From: an uncultured Flavobacteriaceae bacterium
GTDB lineage: Bacteria; Bacteroidota; Bacteroidia; Flavobacteriales; Flavobacteriaceae
Assembly (NCBI GenBank): GCA_947501845.1
Contig: CANMXP010000019.1
Span: 1 to 64,000, forward strand
Direction: 5' to 3'
Length of the DNA: 64,000 nucleotides
Of this stretch, positions 8,280 to 18,802 are shown in pieces. Both the position numbers and the translations under genes were made by a program. The notes below the pieces were generated by a model. It saw only the letters and a program-made list of their open reading frames with translations. It made no database searches and was not told the origin of the DNA. Numbering within the stretch: the first letter of the stretch is position 1; each line of letters opens with the position of its first letter.

Positions 8280-11200
8280 ATGAAACAAACTAAAAACAAA
8301 TTACTTTTCAAACCATTACAATTAGTACTTTTCTGCTTTTTGACTATTGCATTTTGCAATATTTCTAATGCACAGAGTATAAATGTAAATGGGACAATAA
8401 CAGATAACCAGGGCGTACCATTAACTGGCGCATCAATAATTGTTAAAGGGACATCAAAAGGTGCCACAGCCGATTTTGACGGTAGCTATACGCTAACCGA
8501 TGTGGATACTAATGGTACGATTATTATATCTTATATAGGATATAAGACTAAAGAAGTACCTGTAAATGGTAAGACTACTATAAGTACACAGTTAGAAGAA
8601 GATTTAGCTACCTTAGATCAGGTAGTTGTAGTAGGTTATGGATCTCAAAAACGTTCTCAAATTACTGGAGCTGTTGAGTCGATTGACACCGAGGCACTTA
8701 CAAGAACAAACACAGCCTCAATTGATAATGCCTTACAAGGTTTAGCAGCAGGGGTGTCTGTAACATCTAATAATGCAACACCAGGAGGAGGTGTATCAGT
8801 TCGTATTAGAGGTGCAGGTGGTGTAAATGGAAGTGAGCCTTTATATGTTATTGATGGTTTTCCTATTTCGGTAGGAGGTAATGAAAATAGTAGTCCATTA
8901 ACATCTATTAATCCCCAAGATATCAAATCTATAACGGTTCTAAAGGATGCGGCCTCGGCAGCGATTTATGGAACCAGGGCGGCAAATGGAGTTGTTTTAA
9001 TTACAACAAAAAGAGGCCGCACAAGTCAAAAAGGTGTTGTAAGTATCAATACAAGAACGGGTTTTCAAAGAGTTGCAAATACGCTTGACTTAATGGATGC
9101 TCAAACTTTTGTAAGAACAACAAATTTGGCTTACCAAAATGCAGGGAGAAACATTCCTCCAGGTTTTGATAACCCAGAATCTTTTGGAGCTGGTACAGAT
9201 TGGATAGACACAATTACACAAACAGCTCAAATGTCTGATATTCAGGCATCATTTTCAGGAGGTTCAGAGACAAGTAACTTCTTTTTATCCTTAGGTCGTT
9301 TTAAACAAGAAGGTACTGTTAAAGGATCTTCTTTCGAAAGAATTTCAACGCGTTTAAATGCTGATAAAAAAATTTCTGATAAGTTAAAAGTAGGTGCTAG
9401 TATTGGCTTTACAAGATCAAAACAAGAAGGTCTAGGAGCTTCTAGAGGGACTAATACAATACTGTCTTTAGCAACTCTATTTTATCCGACAATTCCAGTT
9501 TACGATGAGAATGGAAACTATGCACCAACGCCTGCGAATGGTTTTTATAAGCCACAAGTAAATCCATTGTTTACAGCAGAAGGACCAACAACGCCACCAG
9601 TTAGAAATAATTTTCAAGGAAATATTTATGCCCAGTATAAAATTTTACCAAAATTAGAGTTTAAAACGTCTGGATTTTATACTTTCAATAATACAGTTTC
9701 TGAAAACTACGGACGCATATTTGATTTAGGAGCAGCAGCTTCAACAGAGCAGTCTATAGCAAAGTCTCAAGTAACAAACAGTACGTTCTTAATTGAAAAT
9801 ACCTTAAATTATAATTTTAATGTTAATAGTCATTCTGTAGGGATTTTAGTTGGGCAAAGTTTACAACGTAGTAGATTTCAAAGTTTAAGGGTTTCGGGAG
9901 AAAATGCTAACGAAGGAGAACCATTAGTTGTTACAAATTTGACCCAAAACTTACAAATAAATGATTTTATCTCAGAAGAGAGTTTATTATCTTATTTTGG
10001 AAAAGTGAATTACAATTTCAATGGCAAATATTTAATGACTGCTATTGTAAGACGAGATGCTTCATCCAAATTTGGACAAAACAATAGATGGGGTACCTTT
10101 CCATCCTTATCATTAGGGTGGAGAATTTCAGATGAAAACTTCATGCCTAAAGAAACAGCACTATCTGGTTTAAAACTAAGAGCAGGTTGGGGGCAGGTTG
10201 GAGCCGATAATATTCAGAATTATTTATACTCTCCAGTCGTTGTACAAGGTTTTAATTATCCGTTTGGGAATCAAGATGGCGTTGTGCTTTCGGGTTCAGC
10301 TACTCAAGGAATTGCAAACCCAGATTTAAAATGGGAAACTGTAACGCAATATAGTGTTGGTATTGATGCAGATTTCTTTGATAATAGACTGAATATTGTT
10401 GCAGAATATTATAACAAAACACAAGAAGATGTATTGGTGGGCGTACCGCAATCTGCAGTAACAGGTATTTCAAATGGGAGAAATCAAGGAAGTCAAAGAC
10501 AAAACATTGGAGAATTAGTAAATAAAGGTTTTGAATTTTCGGCAAATTATACTGGGAAAATTGGTAAGTTGGAATTTGGTTTAGGAGCTAATTTAACAAC
10601 TATTCAAAATGAAATACTTAATGTGCCTGCTGCCATAAACAACTATAATTTTAGAGGAGGAAACTTAACACGTACCGAAAATGGAAGGAGTTTAGGTGAA
10701 TTTTATGGTCTGGTAGCAGATGGTATTTTTCAAACGCAAGCAGAAGTAACATCACATGCAACTCAAAATGAGGATAACGCATCTGGGGATATTAGATATA
10801 AAGATCTATCTGGACCAGATGGAACTCCAGATGGTATTATTGATGATAATGATAGAACGTTCATAGGAAGTCCAATACCAGATTTTATCTATGGCTTTAA
10901 CTTGAACTTACAATACAAAAATTTCGATTTTGCTTTGCAAGGAACAGGGATGTCAGGAAATGATGTATACAACATTTCTAAAGTTTTACTAACAGATTAT
11001 ACTAGAAGTGAGAATAAATTGAATATTACACCATGGTCTACAAGTAACCCTAACGCTTCTTACCCAAGAGCTATAGCTCAAGATGTAGGAAATAGCAATA
11101 CTTCTAGTTTTTATGTTGAAGATGGTTCATTTACAAGAATAAAAGTAATTGAATTAGGATATTCCTTGCCTACTAGCTTATTAGATAAACTTGGTATATC

Positions 11201-11369
11201 CCAAGTAAGAGTATATGGTAACGTGTTAAACCCATTTACATTTACTAATTATTCAGGAACAGACCCTGAAGTAGGTAATGCGAATGGAAGCAACCTGGCT
11301 GCTGGTATAGATAATTTTGTTTATCCTATAGCTAGAGTGTTTTCAATAGGTTTAAATGCTAACTTTTAA
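8280..11369 (+). CDS. susC: SusC-type TonB-dependent receptor, PUL 1
   Basis: Outer-membrane oligosaccharide importer of 1029 residues. The signal peptide ends at about residue 32 (NAQ). A carboxypeptidase-regulatory-like domain (about 34-118) with the usual VSFIGY-like turn (IISYIGYKT) is followed by the TonB-box region VVVVGYG (about 114-120), a plug (about 125-240) and a long beta-barrel that ends in Phe. Length and order are normal for the SusC/RagA family. It sits 16 bases before its susD partner and probably works as a lidded complex with it. A divergent sulfatase and the hybrid regulator downstream point to a sulfated glycan. Substrate is not readable from the sequence. Confidence 0.95.
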   Translation: MKQTKNKLLFKPLQLVLFCFLTIAFCNISNAQSINVNGTITDNQGVPLTGASIIVKGTSKGATADFDGSYTLTDVDTNGTIIISYIGYKTKEVPVNGKTTISTQLEEDLATLDQVVVVGYGSQKRSQITGAVESIDTEALTRTNTASIDNALQGLAAGVSVTSNNATPGGGVSVRIRGAGGVNGSEPLYVIDGFPISVGGNENSSPLTSINPQDIKSITVLKDAASAAIYGTRAANGVVLITTKRGRTSQKGVVSINTRTGFQRVANTLDLMDAQTFVRTTNLAYQNAGRNIPPGFDNPESFGAGTDWIDTITQTAQMSDIQASFSGGSETSNFFLSLGRFKQEGTVKGSSFERISTRLNADKKISDKLKVGASIGFTRSKQEGLGASRGTNTILSLATLFYPTIPVYDENGNYAPTPANGFYKPQVNPLFTAEGPTTPPVRNNFQGNIYAQYKILPKLEFKTSGFYTFNNTVSENYGRIFDLGAAASTEQSIAKSQVTNSTFLIENTLNYNFNVNSHSVGILVGQSLQRSRFQSLRVSGENANEGEPLVVTNLTQNLQINDFISEESLLSYFGKVNYNFNGKYLMTAIVRRDASSKFGQNNRWGTFPSLSLGWRISDENFMPKETALSGLKLRAGWGQVGADNIQNYLYSPVVVQGFNYPFGNQDGVVLSGSATQGIANPDLKWETVTQYSVGIDADFFDNRLNIVAEYYNKTQEDVLVGVPQSAVTGISNGRNQGSQRQNIGELVNKGFEFSANYTGKIGKLEFGLGANLTTIQNEILNVPAAINNYNFRGGNLTRTENGRSLGEFYGLVADGIFQTQAEVTSHATQNEDNASGDIRYKDLSGPDGTPDGIIDDNDRTFIGSPIPDFIYGFNLNLQYKNFDFALQGTGMSGNDVYNISKVLLTDYTRSENKLNITPWSTSNPNASYPRAIAQDVGNSNTSSFYVEDGSFTRIKVIELGYSLPTSLLDKLGISQVRVYGNVLNPFTFTNYSGTDPEVGNANGSNLAAGIDNFVYPIARVFSIGLNANF

Positions 11370-11385
11370 TTGTTAAAAAAAGATT

Positions 11386-12897
11386 ATGAAAAAAATAAAA
11401 TATATATTCATTTTAACGCTTGTCACTTTTTTGTCTTGTAACGAAGATATTTTAGAGCTGACAGACAAAAACGGTTTGAATTCTGATAACTTTATGCAGA
11501 CCGAGAGCCAAGCTATTGAAGCCACTACAGCTGCATACGATCCTTTGAATCATTTGGGCCTGTATAAATTAACGTTTTTAACATTAGGAGAAATACCTAC
11601 TGATAATATTATTAATGAAAATGGAGATGGAAATTTTGGACCTGATATGGTTAAATTGTATAACTATAATTGGGATTCTAACAATTTATATTTTAATGTA
11701 AGGTGGAATGCTGGATATAAAGGTGTAGCACGTACTAATTTTGTACTTGGGAATTTAGATAAAGTAACTAATTTTTCTAGTGGGAAAAGAGATGAAGTAG
11801 AAGGGCAGGCCTTATTTTTGAGGGCATTATATTATTACAATTTAGTAGCTGGTTTTGGAGATATTCCATTGGTTATTAGTTTGTTGACTCCAGCGGAGTT
11901 GAATACCATTGAGAAATCTCCTGAAGCCGATGTTTGGGCACAAATGGAAGCAGACCTTACTAGGGCGGCACAGTTATTACCAGCATCTTATCCTAGCGAT
12001 CAGTTGGGAAGAGCTACCAAAGGAGCTGCTTATGGACTTTTATCTAGAGTAAAATTATGGACACAAGATTATCAAGGTGCAGAAAATGCAGCATCTGAGG
12101 TAGAAAGTTTAGGTTACGAATTAGTGCCAGCTGAAGATTTTGTTAAATTATTTGATGGGAGATTGGAAAATAGTACAGAATCTGTTTTTGAAATACAATT
12201 AATCCCTGGAAGAGGTAATTTTTGGAACGATGAAAAAGCTGAGACTTCTCTAATCATGCATATATTTCCAAGAATTTCTTGGGCTGTATATATGATACCA
12301 AGACAAACAGCAACTTATGATGTGGTTGCTGAAGCTTTTGAACCTAATGATATAAGAAGAGAAGCTTCCGTTCTTATTTCTGGTCAGGATGAAATTTATT
12401 ATGCTTCAGTTGATAGAACGAGCACTTTCCCTGATTTGTCAATACATAGCGATTTTAGACTGGATTTACAGGTAGATGGGGCTTACCAAATGCGTAAATT
12501 TTTGCCCTACGATACAACAAACTGGCAAAGAGGTGGTGCCTTTTTTAATGAAGGTACTTCTATAAATATTCCTGTTGTTCGTTATTCTGAAGTTATACTT
12601 AACAAAGCAGAGGCTTTAGTCTTACAAGGGAAAACAGCCGAAGCATGGAATGAACTTGAAAAAATTAGATTAAGGGCAGGGCTAACCATGACAGGAATTA
12701 GTAATAGTGACCAAGCAGCATTGCTTGAACAGATAAAAAAAGATAGAAGATCTGAGTTAATGTTTGAAGGTCATAGATGGTTTGATTTAAAGCGGTGGGG
12801 AGATCTAGGAGATTTAACAGCAGCTGGATTGAATTATAGCGGACAGACCAATTGGCTTATACCACAACCAGAAAAAGATGTAAACCCAAATTTATAA
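11386..12897 (+). CDS. susD: SusD/RagB-family glycan-binding lipoprotein, PUL 1
   Basis: Cell-surface lipoprotein of 503 residues with the lipid-attachment Cys at residue 18 (TFLSC). It shows the family's TPR-rich N-terminal half (FLRALYYYNLVAGFGDIPLV near residue 145) and the typical C-terminal run ELMFEGHRWFDLKRWG followed by WLIPQPEKDVNPNL. Length is usual for SusD. It should cap the SusC barrel and bind the polysaccharide at the surface. It follows susC after 16 bases on the same transcript and ends just before a bidirectional hairpin terminator shared with the convergent regulator gene. Confidence 0.95.
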   Translation: MKKIKYIFILTLVTFLSCNEDILELTDKNGLNSDNFMQTESQAIEATTAAYDPLNHLGLYKLTFLTLGEIPTDNIINENGDGNFGPDMVKLYNYNWDSNNLYFNVRWNAGYKGVARTNFVLGNLDKVTNFSSGKRDEVEGQALFLRALYYYNLVAGFGDIPLVISLLTPAELNTIEKSPEADVWAQMEADLTRAAQLLPASYPSDQLGRATKGAAYGLLSRVKLWTQDYQGAENAASEVESLGYELVPAEDFVKLFDGRLENSTESVFEIQLIPGRGNFWNDEKAETSLIMHIFPRISWAVYMIPRQTATYDVVAEAFEPNDIRREASVLISGQDEIYYASVDRTSTFPDLSIHSDFRLDLQVDGAYQMRKFLPYDTTNWQRGGAFFNEGTSINIPVVRYSEVILNKAEALVLQGKTAEAWNELEKIRLRAGLTMTGISNSDQAALLEQIKKDRRSELMFEGHRWFDLKRWGDLGDLTAAGLNYSGQTNWLIPQPEKDVNPNL

Positions 12898-12928
12898 CAG
12901 GAGTTTGAGTTTAGTTTTAGTTAGTTGA

Positions 12929-12950
12929 AGCGGGAGAAATCCCGCTTTTT
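12929..12950. terminator. bidirectional hairpin terminator
   Basis: AGCGGGA (12929-12935) pairs with TCCCGCT (12940-12946) around a GAAA loop and is followed by a T run. It lies in the 60-base gap between the convergent susD and regulator genes. Confidence 0.8.
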
Positions 12951-12957
12951 CTTTGAA

Positions 12958-15900
12958 CTATAACGATCGGTTTTCTTTTAAATAGGCTGAAGGTGACGTG
13001 TTATAAACTTTTTTGAAACATTTAGTAAAGTATGATAAGTTGTTGAATCCAACATCAAAAGCAATCTGGGAAATATTTAAATCCTTTTCAACCATATATT
13101 CTGCTGCTTTTTTAATGCGATATTCACGAATAAATTCGTTTGCAGACATACCACTTATTGATTTTAATTTCCTGTAAAGTTGCATTCTACTAAAATTTAA
13201 ACTGTTTCCTAATTCTTCAACACCAAATTGAGGGTTTTGTAAATTCTCTGATATGACCTCTTCGATTTTTCTTAAAAATTCATGTTCAAATTTGCTAACC
13301 TGAGAGTCTGGTTCTTTATTTTGTATGGTAGAAACTGAGAATTTTTCTTTTAAAAGGCGTCGTTGCTCTAATAGATTATTTAGAGTAACCATTAAATGTT
13401 TTACATGAAATGGTTTTGGAATATAAGCGTCTGCACCTACTTCCAAGCCTTCAATTTTATGCTCTATAGATGCTCTGGCAGTTAATAGAACAAATGGAAT
13501 ATGATTTGTTATATGATTTCTTTTAATATCATCGCAAAATTGAATACCATCCTTAATGGGCATCATAACATCGCTTAAAATAATATCTGGCACATGATCC
13601 AATGCTTTTTTTAAACCTTCATCACCATTATAAGCTTGTAATATTTTGAAATCGTTTCCAAGGGATTCTTTTATAAAAGTTTGTAACTCTAAATTATCTT
13701 CAACGACCAGTAAAACTGGAGTGTTTTCAGTTTTCGTTTTTTCTTTAACGCTCTCTTTTTCTATAACGGGTAGTTGCTCATATTCCGATTCGGAAACATT
13801 TATAAAATCACTTTTTGATGGACTTTGGGCTAGTGACTTAGAATGACTTTTAATTAGAGGAAGCTTCACTATAAACTCACTTCCAACATGCTCCTTGCTT
13901 TGTACACGTATGCTACCGTTATGAAGTTCTACTAAAGCCTTCGTGTAAGCTAAACCTATACCAGACCCCATAGAACTTGAACGATTAGAGCTATCAATTT
14001 GATAAAATCTGTTAAATATAAAAGCTATCTGGTTTTTTGGAATTCCAATTCCAGTATCTTTGACCGTGATTTTGATAGCGTTCACACCTTCTTTGTTAAC
14101 AGTTTCAGCTTGAAGGTTCACATCTACATTTCCACCTTCGGGCGTATATTTAATACAATTTGATATCAAATTATTCACAATTTTTTCTAGCTTATCCCAA
14201 TCAAAGAATGACTCTAGAGCAGATTCACTACTACTAAATGTTAATTTAATGTTCTGGTTTTCTGCCAAAAAATAAAAAGAATTTACTAGTTCTTTTATAA
14301 AGCTTACTAAGTCACCTTTAGTTGCATTTATCTTGACTTCATTGGTATCAATTTTTCTAAATTCGAGTACTTGATTGATAAGGTTATATAAGTTATTGGC
14401 ATTCCGCTCTATGGATACTAACATGTTCTTAACTTTATCATCAACGCGTTTTGAGGAAATTAAATGTTGCAGAGGCCCTAAAATTAGGGTTAGGGGTGTT
14501 TTAAATTCATGCGAAATATTGGTAAAGAATTCTAATTTAACCGTATTGATTCTTTTTATATTTTCTTGTTCTAGCTTTTCTATTTTTAATTTGTTTTGAT
14601 AATCATGATTAATAACTATAAAGTGTCTAAAAAGCAACATAAGACCAATAGCGATAAGACCATATATAGCATAAGCCCACCAGGTTTTCCACCAGAGCGG
14701 AAGTACTTTTATCTTTAATTCTTTAACGGTTTCATTCCAAACGTTGTCGTTATTTGATGCTTTTACCTTAAAGATATAGGTGCCAGGGTCTAAATTAGAA
14801 TAGGCTGCGTAACGCCTTTTAGAATCTGTTTTGTTCCATGTTTTGTCGAACCCATCTAACATGTATTGGTATTTGTTTTGGTCTGGAGAAGCATAATGTA
14901 ACCCAGAGAATTCAAAAGAAAAGGCATTAAGTTTATAGTTTAAAACAATTTCTTCGGCTTCAGAAATGGATTTTTTAAGAACTGAATGCCCTTCAATTTC
15001 TTCTCCAACATTTACGGATTCGTTAAATATTTTAAAATCTACAATCTCTACTTTAGGGAGAAATTTGTTAGGGCTAAAACTACTTGGATCAAAAGCATTA
15101 AAACCATTAATACCGCCAAAGTACATAAGACCATCTTGCCCTTTACAAAAAGCAAACTTTCTATAATTAAAGGCTTGAAGTCCATCATAAGTATTATAAT
15201 TTGTAAAGGTTTCCTTTTCGGTATTAAACCTGTAAATACCATTATTTGAGCTAATCCATAAATTCCCTTTTTGGTCATCTAAAATGCCATAGAGTTCATC
15301 ATTTGTCAATCCATGCTTTTTGTTGAATCTAACTATTTTCGGATTGTCATGCCTTAGTTCTTCGCTTGGAATCTTGTTTAACCCGCCTCCAAAAGTAGCA
15401 ATCCAAATATTTCCTTTTAAATCCTCATATATTGAAAATACATTATTATTACTAAGGCTATTGATGTCTTTAGGCTTATTCTTAATGGTTATATATTTTT
15501 CAGGATAATTATTTGAATTTCTAATAACTTTTATAAGACCGCCTCCATAAGTTCCTACCCATAAGTTGTTTTTACTATCTTCAAACAAATACGAAATATT
15601 ATTAGAACTTAGCCCTTGGTTACTAGTTGGATTATTTTCAAAGTGATATATTTTAGGAAGTTTTGAGCCAAACTCTTTTGGGGTAAATTTCATGAGACCA
15701 TCTCCATCAAAAGACCCCATCCAGATATCACCAATTTTATCTTTTAGCATGATGGAGATATTATTAGAAGGTAAATTACTAGTCTCACGAGAGTAACTTA
15801 TAACTTCTATTGATTCTGAGTTTTTTTGATGTTTGATTTGGTTTAAACCATTATCTTCGGTTCCTATCCATAAGTTTCCATGATTATCTTCACATATAGA

Positions 15901-17211
15901 AAAAACATTATCACTGCTAATAGTGTTTTTATTATTGCTATCATGTTTATATCTAATAAATGAAGCATTCCCATTTTTAAGTATTAACTTGTTTAAACCG
16001 CCATTATGAGTTCCAATCCAAATGGATCCAAAACGGTCTTCAAAAATATTGTTGATAATATTATCACTTAAACTCTTATTATCTGCGGCGTTAAATTTAA
16101 AATGAGCAATATTTTTTTTCTTTAAAATAACTTTATTGAGAGCACCAGAGATGGCTCCAATCCATAGTGTGCCAGAATGATCTTCAAAAATACTAGATAC
16201 CTCATTACTACTTAAACTATTTTCATCGCGTAAGTTTTTTTTATAATTGGTAAAAATGTTTTCCGATTCATTAAACTTACTTAAACCTCCATATTTTGTG
16301 CCAATCCAGAGGTTGCCATTGTTGTCTTCGGTTATAGCGGTAATATGATTGTCTGGTAAACTGTTTTGATCATTTTCTTTATGAAAATATTTTATAAATT
16401 TTGAAGATCTTATCTCACTGATAACAAGTTTGTTTAAACCGTCTCTGGTACCTATCCATATGTTATCATTGCTGTCTGTAAATAATTTAGTTACAAAACT
16501 ATTGCTTAAAGAAGCCGTTTTGCTATCGTTTTTCTTGTAGCGGTTAAACAGTAATTTCCCCTGTCTATTTATAGATACTTTGTTTAAACCATTTTTAGTC
16601 GCAATCCAGAGATTATTATTTTTGTCTTCTGTTATGGCCTTAACAAAATTATGTGACAAGCTTCCTTTTTTATCATCATTCTTATAATGGGAAACTTTGT
16701 ACCCTTTACCATTTTTAATTAGCTGATATAACCCTATGTCGGTGCCAACCCACAATGTTTTATAACTATCTTCGTAAATGCAGTTTGGAACATTACTTAT
16801 TGAAAAAAAATTGGAAGCATCTGTTGAAGGTATGTTAGTAAAGAAATTATTTGTATTTCTGTCATACCAGCATAGTCCATTTTTTGTTCCGATCCAAAGT
16901 TTGCCATCATGGTCTTCGTGTATGCTTAAAATATCGTTGCCTATTAATGAGGTATCATCATCGGTGTCTTTTTTGTATAGTTGAAAGCGATATCCATCAT
17001 ATTTATAAAGACCATTAAAAGAGCCAAACCACATATAACCCTTAGAGTCTTGAAAAATTGTTGTTACAGAGTTATGAAAAAGACCTTCTTCTGGCTTTAA
17101 TTTTTCAAACTTTAATGTGTTATTTTCTAATATAGGAAATTGACTTTGGGCACTAGGTTTAAAAGAAAATAGAAAAAAAAAGACGGAAATTATTACAAAC
17201 CTTATTCTCAT
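12958..17211 (-). CDS. hybrid two-component system regulator (HTCS)
   Basis: One-protein sensor and transcription factor of 1417 residues. After a signal peptide (about 1-22) come many ligand-binding propeller repeats of the form DxxGNLWIGT..GGLNK (to about 720), a Y_Y_Y domain (about 760-830), a transmembrane helix (about 843-865), HisKA with the phospho-acceptor His901 (NISHEFKTPL), an HATPase domain with GSGIGLAYTK, a receiver domain whose phospho-acceptor is Asp1214 (ILSDVMMP), and an AraC-type HTH at about 1310-1410. The layout is complete. It should sense a breakdown oligosaccharide in the periplasm and activate PUL 1. It is convergent with susD. A good promoter match lies about 100 bases upstream of its start. 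Confidence 0.95.
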   Translation of the reverse strand: MRIRFVIISVFFFLFSFKPSAQSQFPILENNTLKFEKLKPEEGLFHNSVTTIFQDSKGYMWFGSFNGLYKYDGYRFQLYKKDTDDDTSLIGNDILSIHEDHDGKLWIGTKNGLCWYDRNTNNFFTNIPSTDASNFFSISNVPNCIYEDSYKTLWVGTDIGLYQLIKNGKGYKVSHYKNDDKKGSLSHNFVKAITEDKNNNLWIATKNGLNKVSINRQGKLLFNRYKKNDSKTASLSNSFVTKLFTDSNDNIWIGTRDGLNKLVISEIRSSKFIKYFHKENDQNSLPDNHITAITEDNNGNLWIGTKYGGLSKFNESENIFTNYKKNLRDENSLSSNEVSSIFEDHSGTLWIGAISGALNKVILKKKNIAHFKFNAADNKSLSDNIINNIFEDRFGSIWIGTHNGGLNKLILKNGNASFIRYKHDSNNKNTISSDNVFSICEDNHGNLWIGTEDNGLNQIKHQKNSESIEVISYSRETSNLPSNNISIMLKDKIGDIWMGSFDGDGLMKFTPKEFGSKLPKIYHFENNPTSNQGLSSNNISYLFEDSKNNLWVGTYGGGLIKVIRNSNNYPEKYITIKNKPKDINSLSNNNVFSIYEDLKGNIWIATFGGGLNKIPSEELRHDNPKIVRFNKKHGLTNDELYGILDDQKGNLWISSNNGIYRFNTEKETFTNYNTYDGLQAFNYRKFAFCKGQDGLMYFGGINGFNAFDPSSFSPNKFLPKVEIVDFKIFNESVNVGEEIEGHSVLKKSISEAEEIVLNYKLNAFSFEFSGLHYASPDQNKYQYMLDGFDKTWNKTDSKRRYAAYSNLDPGTYIFKVKASNNDNVWNETVKELKIKVLPLWWKTWWAYAIYGLIAIGLMLLFRHFIVINHDYQNKLKIEKLEQENIKRINTVKLEFFTNISHEFKTPLTLILGPLQHLISSKRVDDKVKNMLVSIERNANNLYNLINQVLEFRKIDTNEVKINATKGDLVSFIKELVNSFYFLAENQNIKLTFSSSESALESFFDWDKLEKIVNNLISNCIKYTPEGGNVDVNLQAETVNKEGVNAIKITVKDTGIGIPKNQIAFIFNRFYQIDSSNRSSSMGSGIGLAYTKALVELHNGSIRVQSKEHVGSEFIVKLPLIKSHSKSLAQSPSKSDFINVSESEYEQLPVIEKESVKEKTKTENTPVLLVVEDNLELQTFIKESLGNDFKILQAYNGDEGLKKALDHVPDIILSDVMMPIKDGIQFCDDIKRNHITNHIPFVLLTARASIEHKIEGLEVGADAYIPKPFHVKHLMVTLNNLLEQRRLLKEKFSVSTIQNKEPDSQVSKFEHEFLRKIEEVISENLQNPQFGVEELGNSLNFSRMQLYRKLKSISGMSANEFIREYRIKKAAEYMVEKDLNISQIAFDVGFNNLSYFTKCFKKVYNTSPSAYLKENRSL

Positions 17212-17309
17212 TAAATATGTGAAGTTTAGAGGGTAAAAGTTACGATTTTATTATGACTAAATAAAAAGCTTAATCCTATATTTAATGAGGTAACTAAATA
17301 ACTCTAAAT

Positions 17310-17341
17310 CAAAAATAAATAAAACTTTGATCTATAACAAA
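17310..17341 (-). promoter_or_regulatory. candidate promoter of the HTCS gene
   Basis: Read on the minus strand, TTTG (17341-17338) is followed after 20 bases by TATTTTTG (17317-17310). This fits the Bacteroidetes consensus TTTG-N19-20-TAnnTTTG. It gives a leader of about 90 bases. Confidence 0.5.
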
Positions 17342-17397
17342 TACCTATAGTTAGGTTTTCAAACCTGAAAATTGTAACATAGGAGAGATATTTGAAT

Positions 17398-18783
17398 TTA
17401 AGGGGCAATAATTACTTCGAACAAATTTGCTGATTTAAATGGTTCTAAATCTTTTTCTAAAATCTTGGTTTGCCAAGCATAAACTTTTTTAAGGTTTTCC
17501 ATTTTTGAAAAATGCTCTAAGCTCTTTTTTGTAATGCTTGTTTTGTAAAGATTGATACTATTAAGATTTGAAAGGTTTTTAATTTCTAAAACTCCAGTGT
17601 CTGTTATATGGTTTTTACTGATAACCAGTTTTTGTAAATTTTGGAACTGATTTATTAGCTTCATATGCGAGTCATTCAATTGGTTATTTTCTATATATAA
17701 CCACAGGATATGATCTTTGATTTTTGATAGTTTTTGAAGTTTTATATCGAGTTGATCGGCATTAGACTCGGCAATAGTATTTGGGGGTAGGAGAACTTCG
17801 TATAAATTAGATTCATATACCAACTCTCGAAGGTTAAAGCCTTCAGACAAAATATCGTTTAAAACGGCATCGTCAATAGCTCCAATAGTTGGTAAATCAA
17901 CTTCTCCTTTTTTCTTACTACCAAGGCCAAGCATGTTTGATGCGATTTCCAATACCTGATCGGGAGTTTCAATAGAGCCAATGTTACTTTCAAAATCGGC
18001 ATTGGCATTATTAATCCAATATGTCAAGATGGTAATTTCCTCTTCGGTTAATGGTGTTTTGCCTTCTGGCGGCATGAAATCATCATGATGAGGATTTAAC
18101 AAGACGCGACGAACGAGTTCTGACTTTGAGGCATTTCCTGCTATTAGAACATCTCCATTTTTCCCGCCTTTTAATATGGATATGCTATCATGCAGCATCA
18201 AACCACCTTTCTTTTTATCTGTGTTATGGCAGCTGGTGCATTTATTTTCTAATATAGGGTTTACCAAATAGCTGTAAACCTTAGCATCTTCAATTTTACT
18301 TATAGGAGCTAGAGGGTGCTTTTTTTCTTTACCAAATGGGGCGTATTTTGTTAAATAGCCGCTGCCATGGGTGAGATTTCCTCCATAATGCCCTGTAATA
18401 CTTAACAAAACAACAATTAGAGTGAGTAAGGAAATATTTGATTTTATATTATTAAGCTTGGGTAGGTTTATTTTTTCAACCCGAATTAACCAAGCTAAAA
18501 ATGTGATAATTGTAGTTGCAATACCAAACCAGAAATGGATATCTAATGTATCTTCGGAATAATCACCACCCTGAGACAGCATATAGCCTAAAATACATGC
18601 TAATGCAGCACTTATGGCTCCACTTAACAAAGCTAAAGGAATAGCAGATGTTAAAGCTGGACTATTTTTCCATTTACTGTAAAGCTCTAGTAGGAAAGCA
18701 AAAAATAAAAAACCGATAGGTAAGTGGACTATAAGTGGGTGAAATCTTCCTAAAAATAAGACAAAGTCTGTCGCTTCATTCAT
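17398..18783 (-). CDS. DUF2231 membrane protein with c-type cytochrome and LRR-like domains
   Basis: The 461-residue protein starts with a DUF2231-type membrane region (about 8-160, roughly five helices; signature RFHPLIVHLPIGF). A planctomycete-type cytochrome domain follows with the heme motif C182-T-S-C-H186 and a distal-ligand candidate in DDFMPPEGKTPL. The C-terminal 130 residues contain leucine-rich-repeat-like segments (NLQKLVISKNHITDTGV, NLNSINLYKTSI). It is the last gene of a tight four-gene operon, 19 bases after the propeller gene. A heme protein in the inner membrane could pass electrons from the exported partners to the respiratory chain; this is inference. Such proteins are mainly known from Planctomycetes and relatives and have no settled function. 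Confidence 0.8.
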   Translation of the reverse strand: MNEATDFVLFLGRFHPLIVHLPIGFLFFAFLLELYSKWKNSPALTSAIPLALLSGAISAALACILGYMLSQGGDYSEDTLDIHFWFGIATTIITFLAWLIRVEKINLPKLNNIKSNISLLTLIVVLLSITGHYGGNLTHGSGYLTKYAPFGKEKKHPLAPISKIEDAKVYSYLVNPILENKCTSCHNTDKKKGGLMLHDSISILKGGKNGDVLIAGNASKSELVRRVLLNPHHDDFMPPEGKTPLTEEEITILTYWINNANADFESNIGSIETPDQVLEIASNMLGLGSKKKGEVDLPTIGAIDDAVLNDILSEGFNLRELVYESNLYEVLLPPNTIAESNADQLDIKLQKLSKIKDHILWLYIENNQLNDSHMKLINQFQNLQKLVISKNHITDTGVLEIKNLSNLNSINLYKTSITKKSLEHFSKMENLKKVYAWQTKILEKDLEPFKSANLFEVIIAP

Positions 18784-18802
18784 AAAATAAATTGTAAATA
18801 AT

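Noticed and set aside
14375-15508. Plus-strand frames of 60-87 codons across the hybrid regulator
   Set aside because: They lie wholly within a well-supported 1417-residue gene on the other strand and show no known motif.
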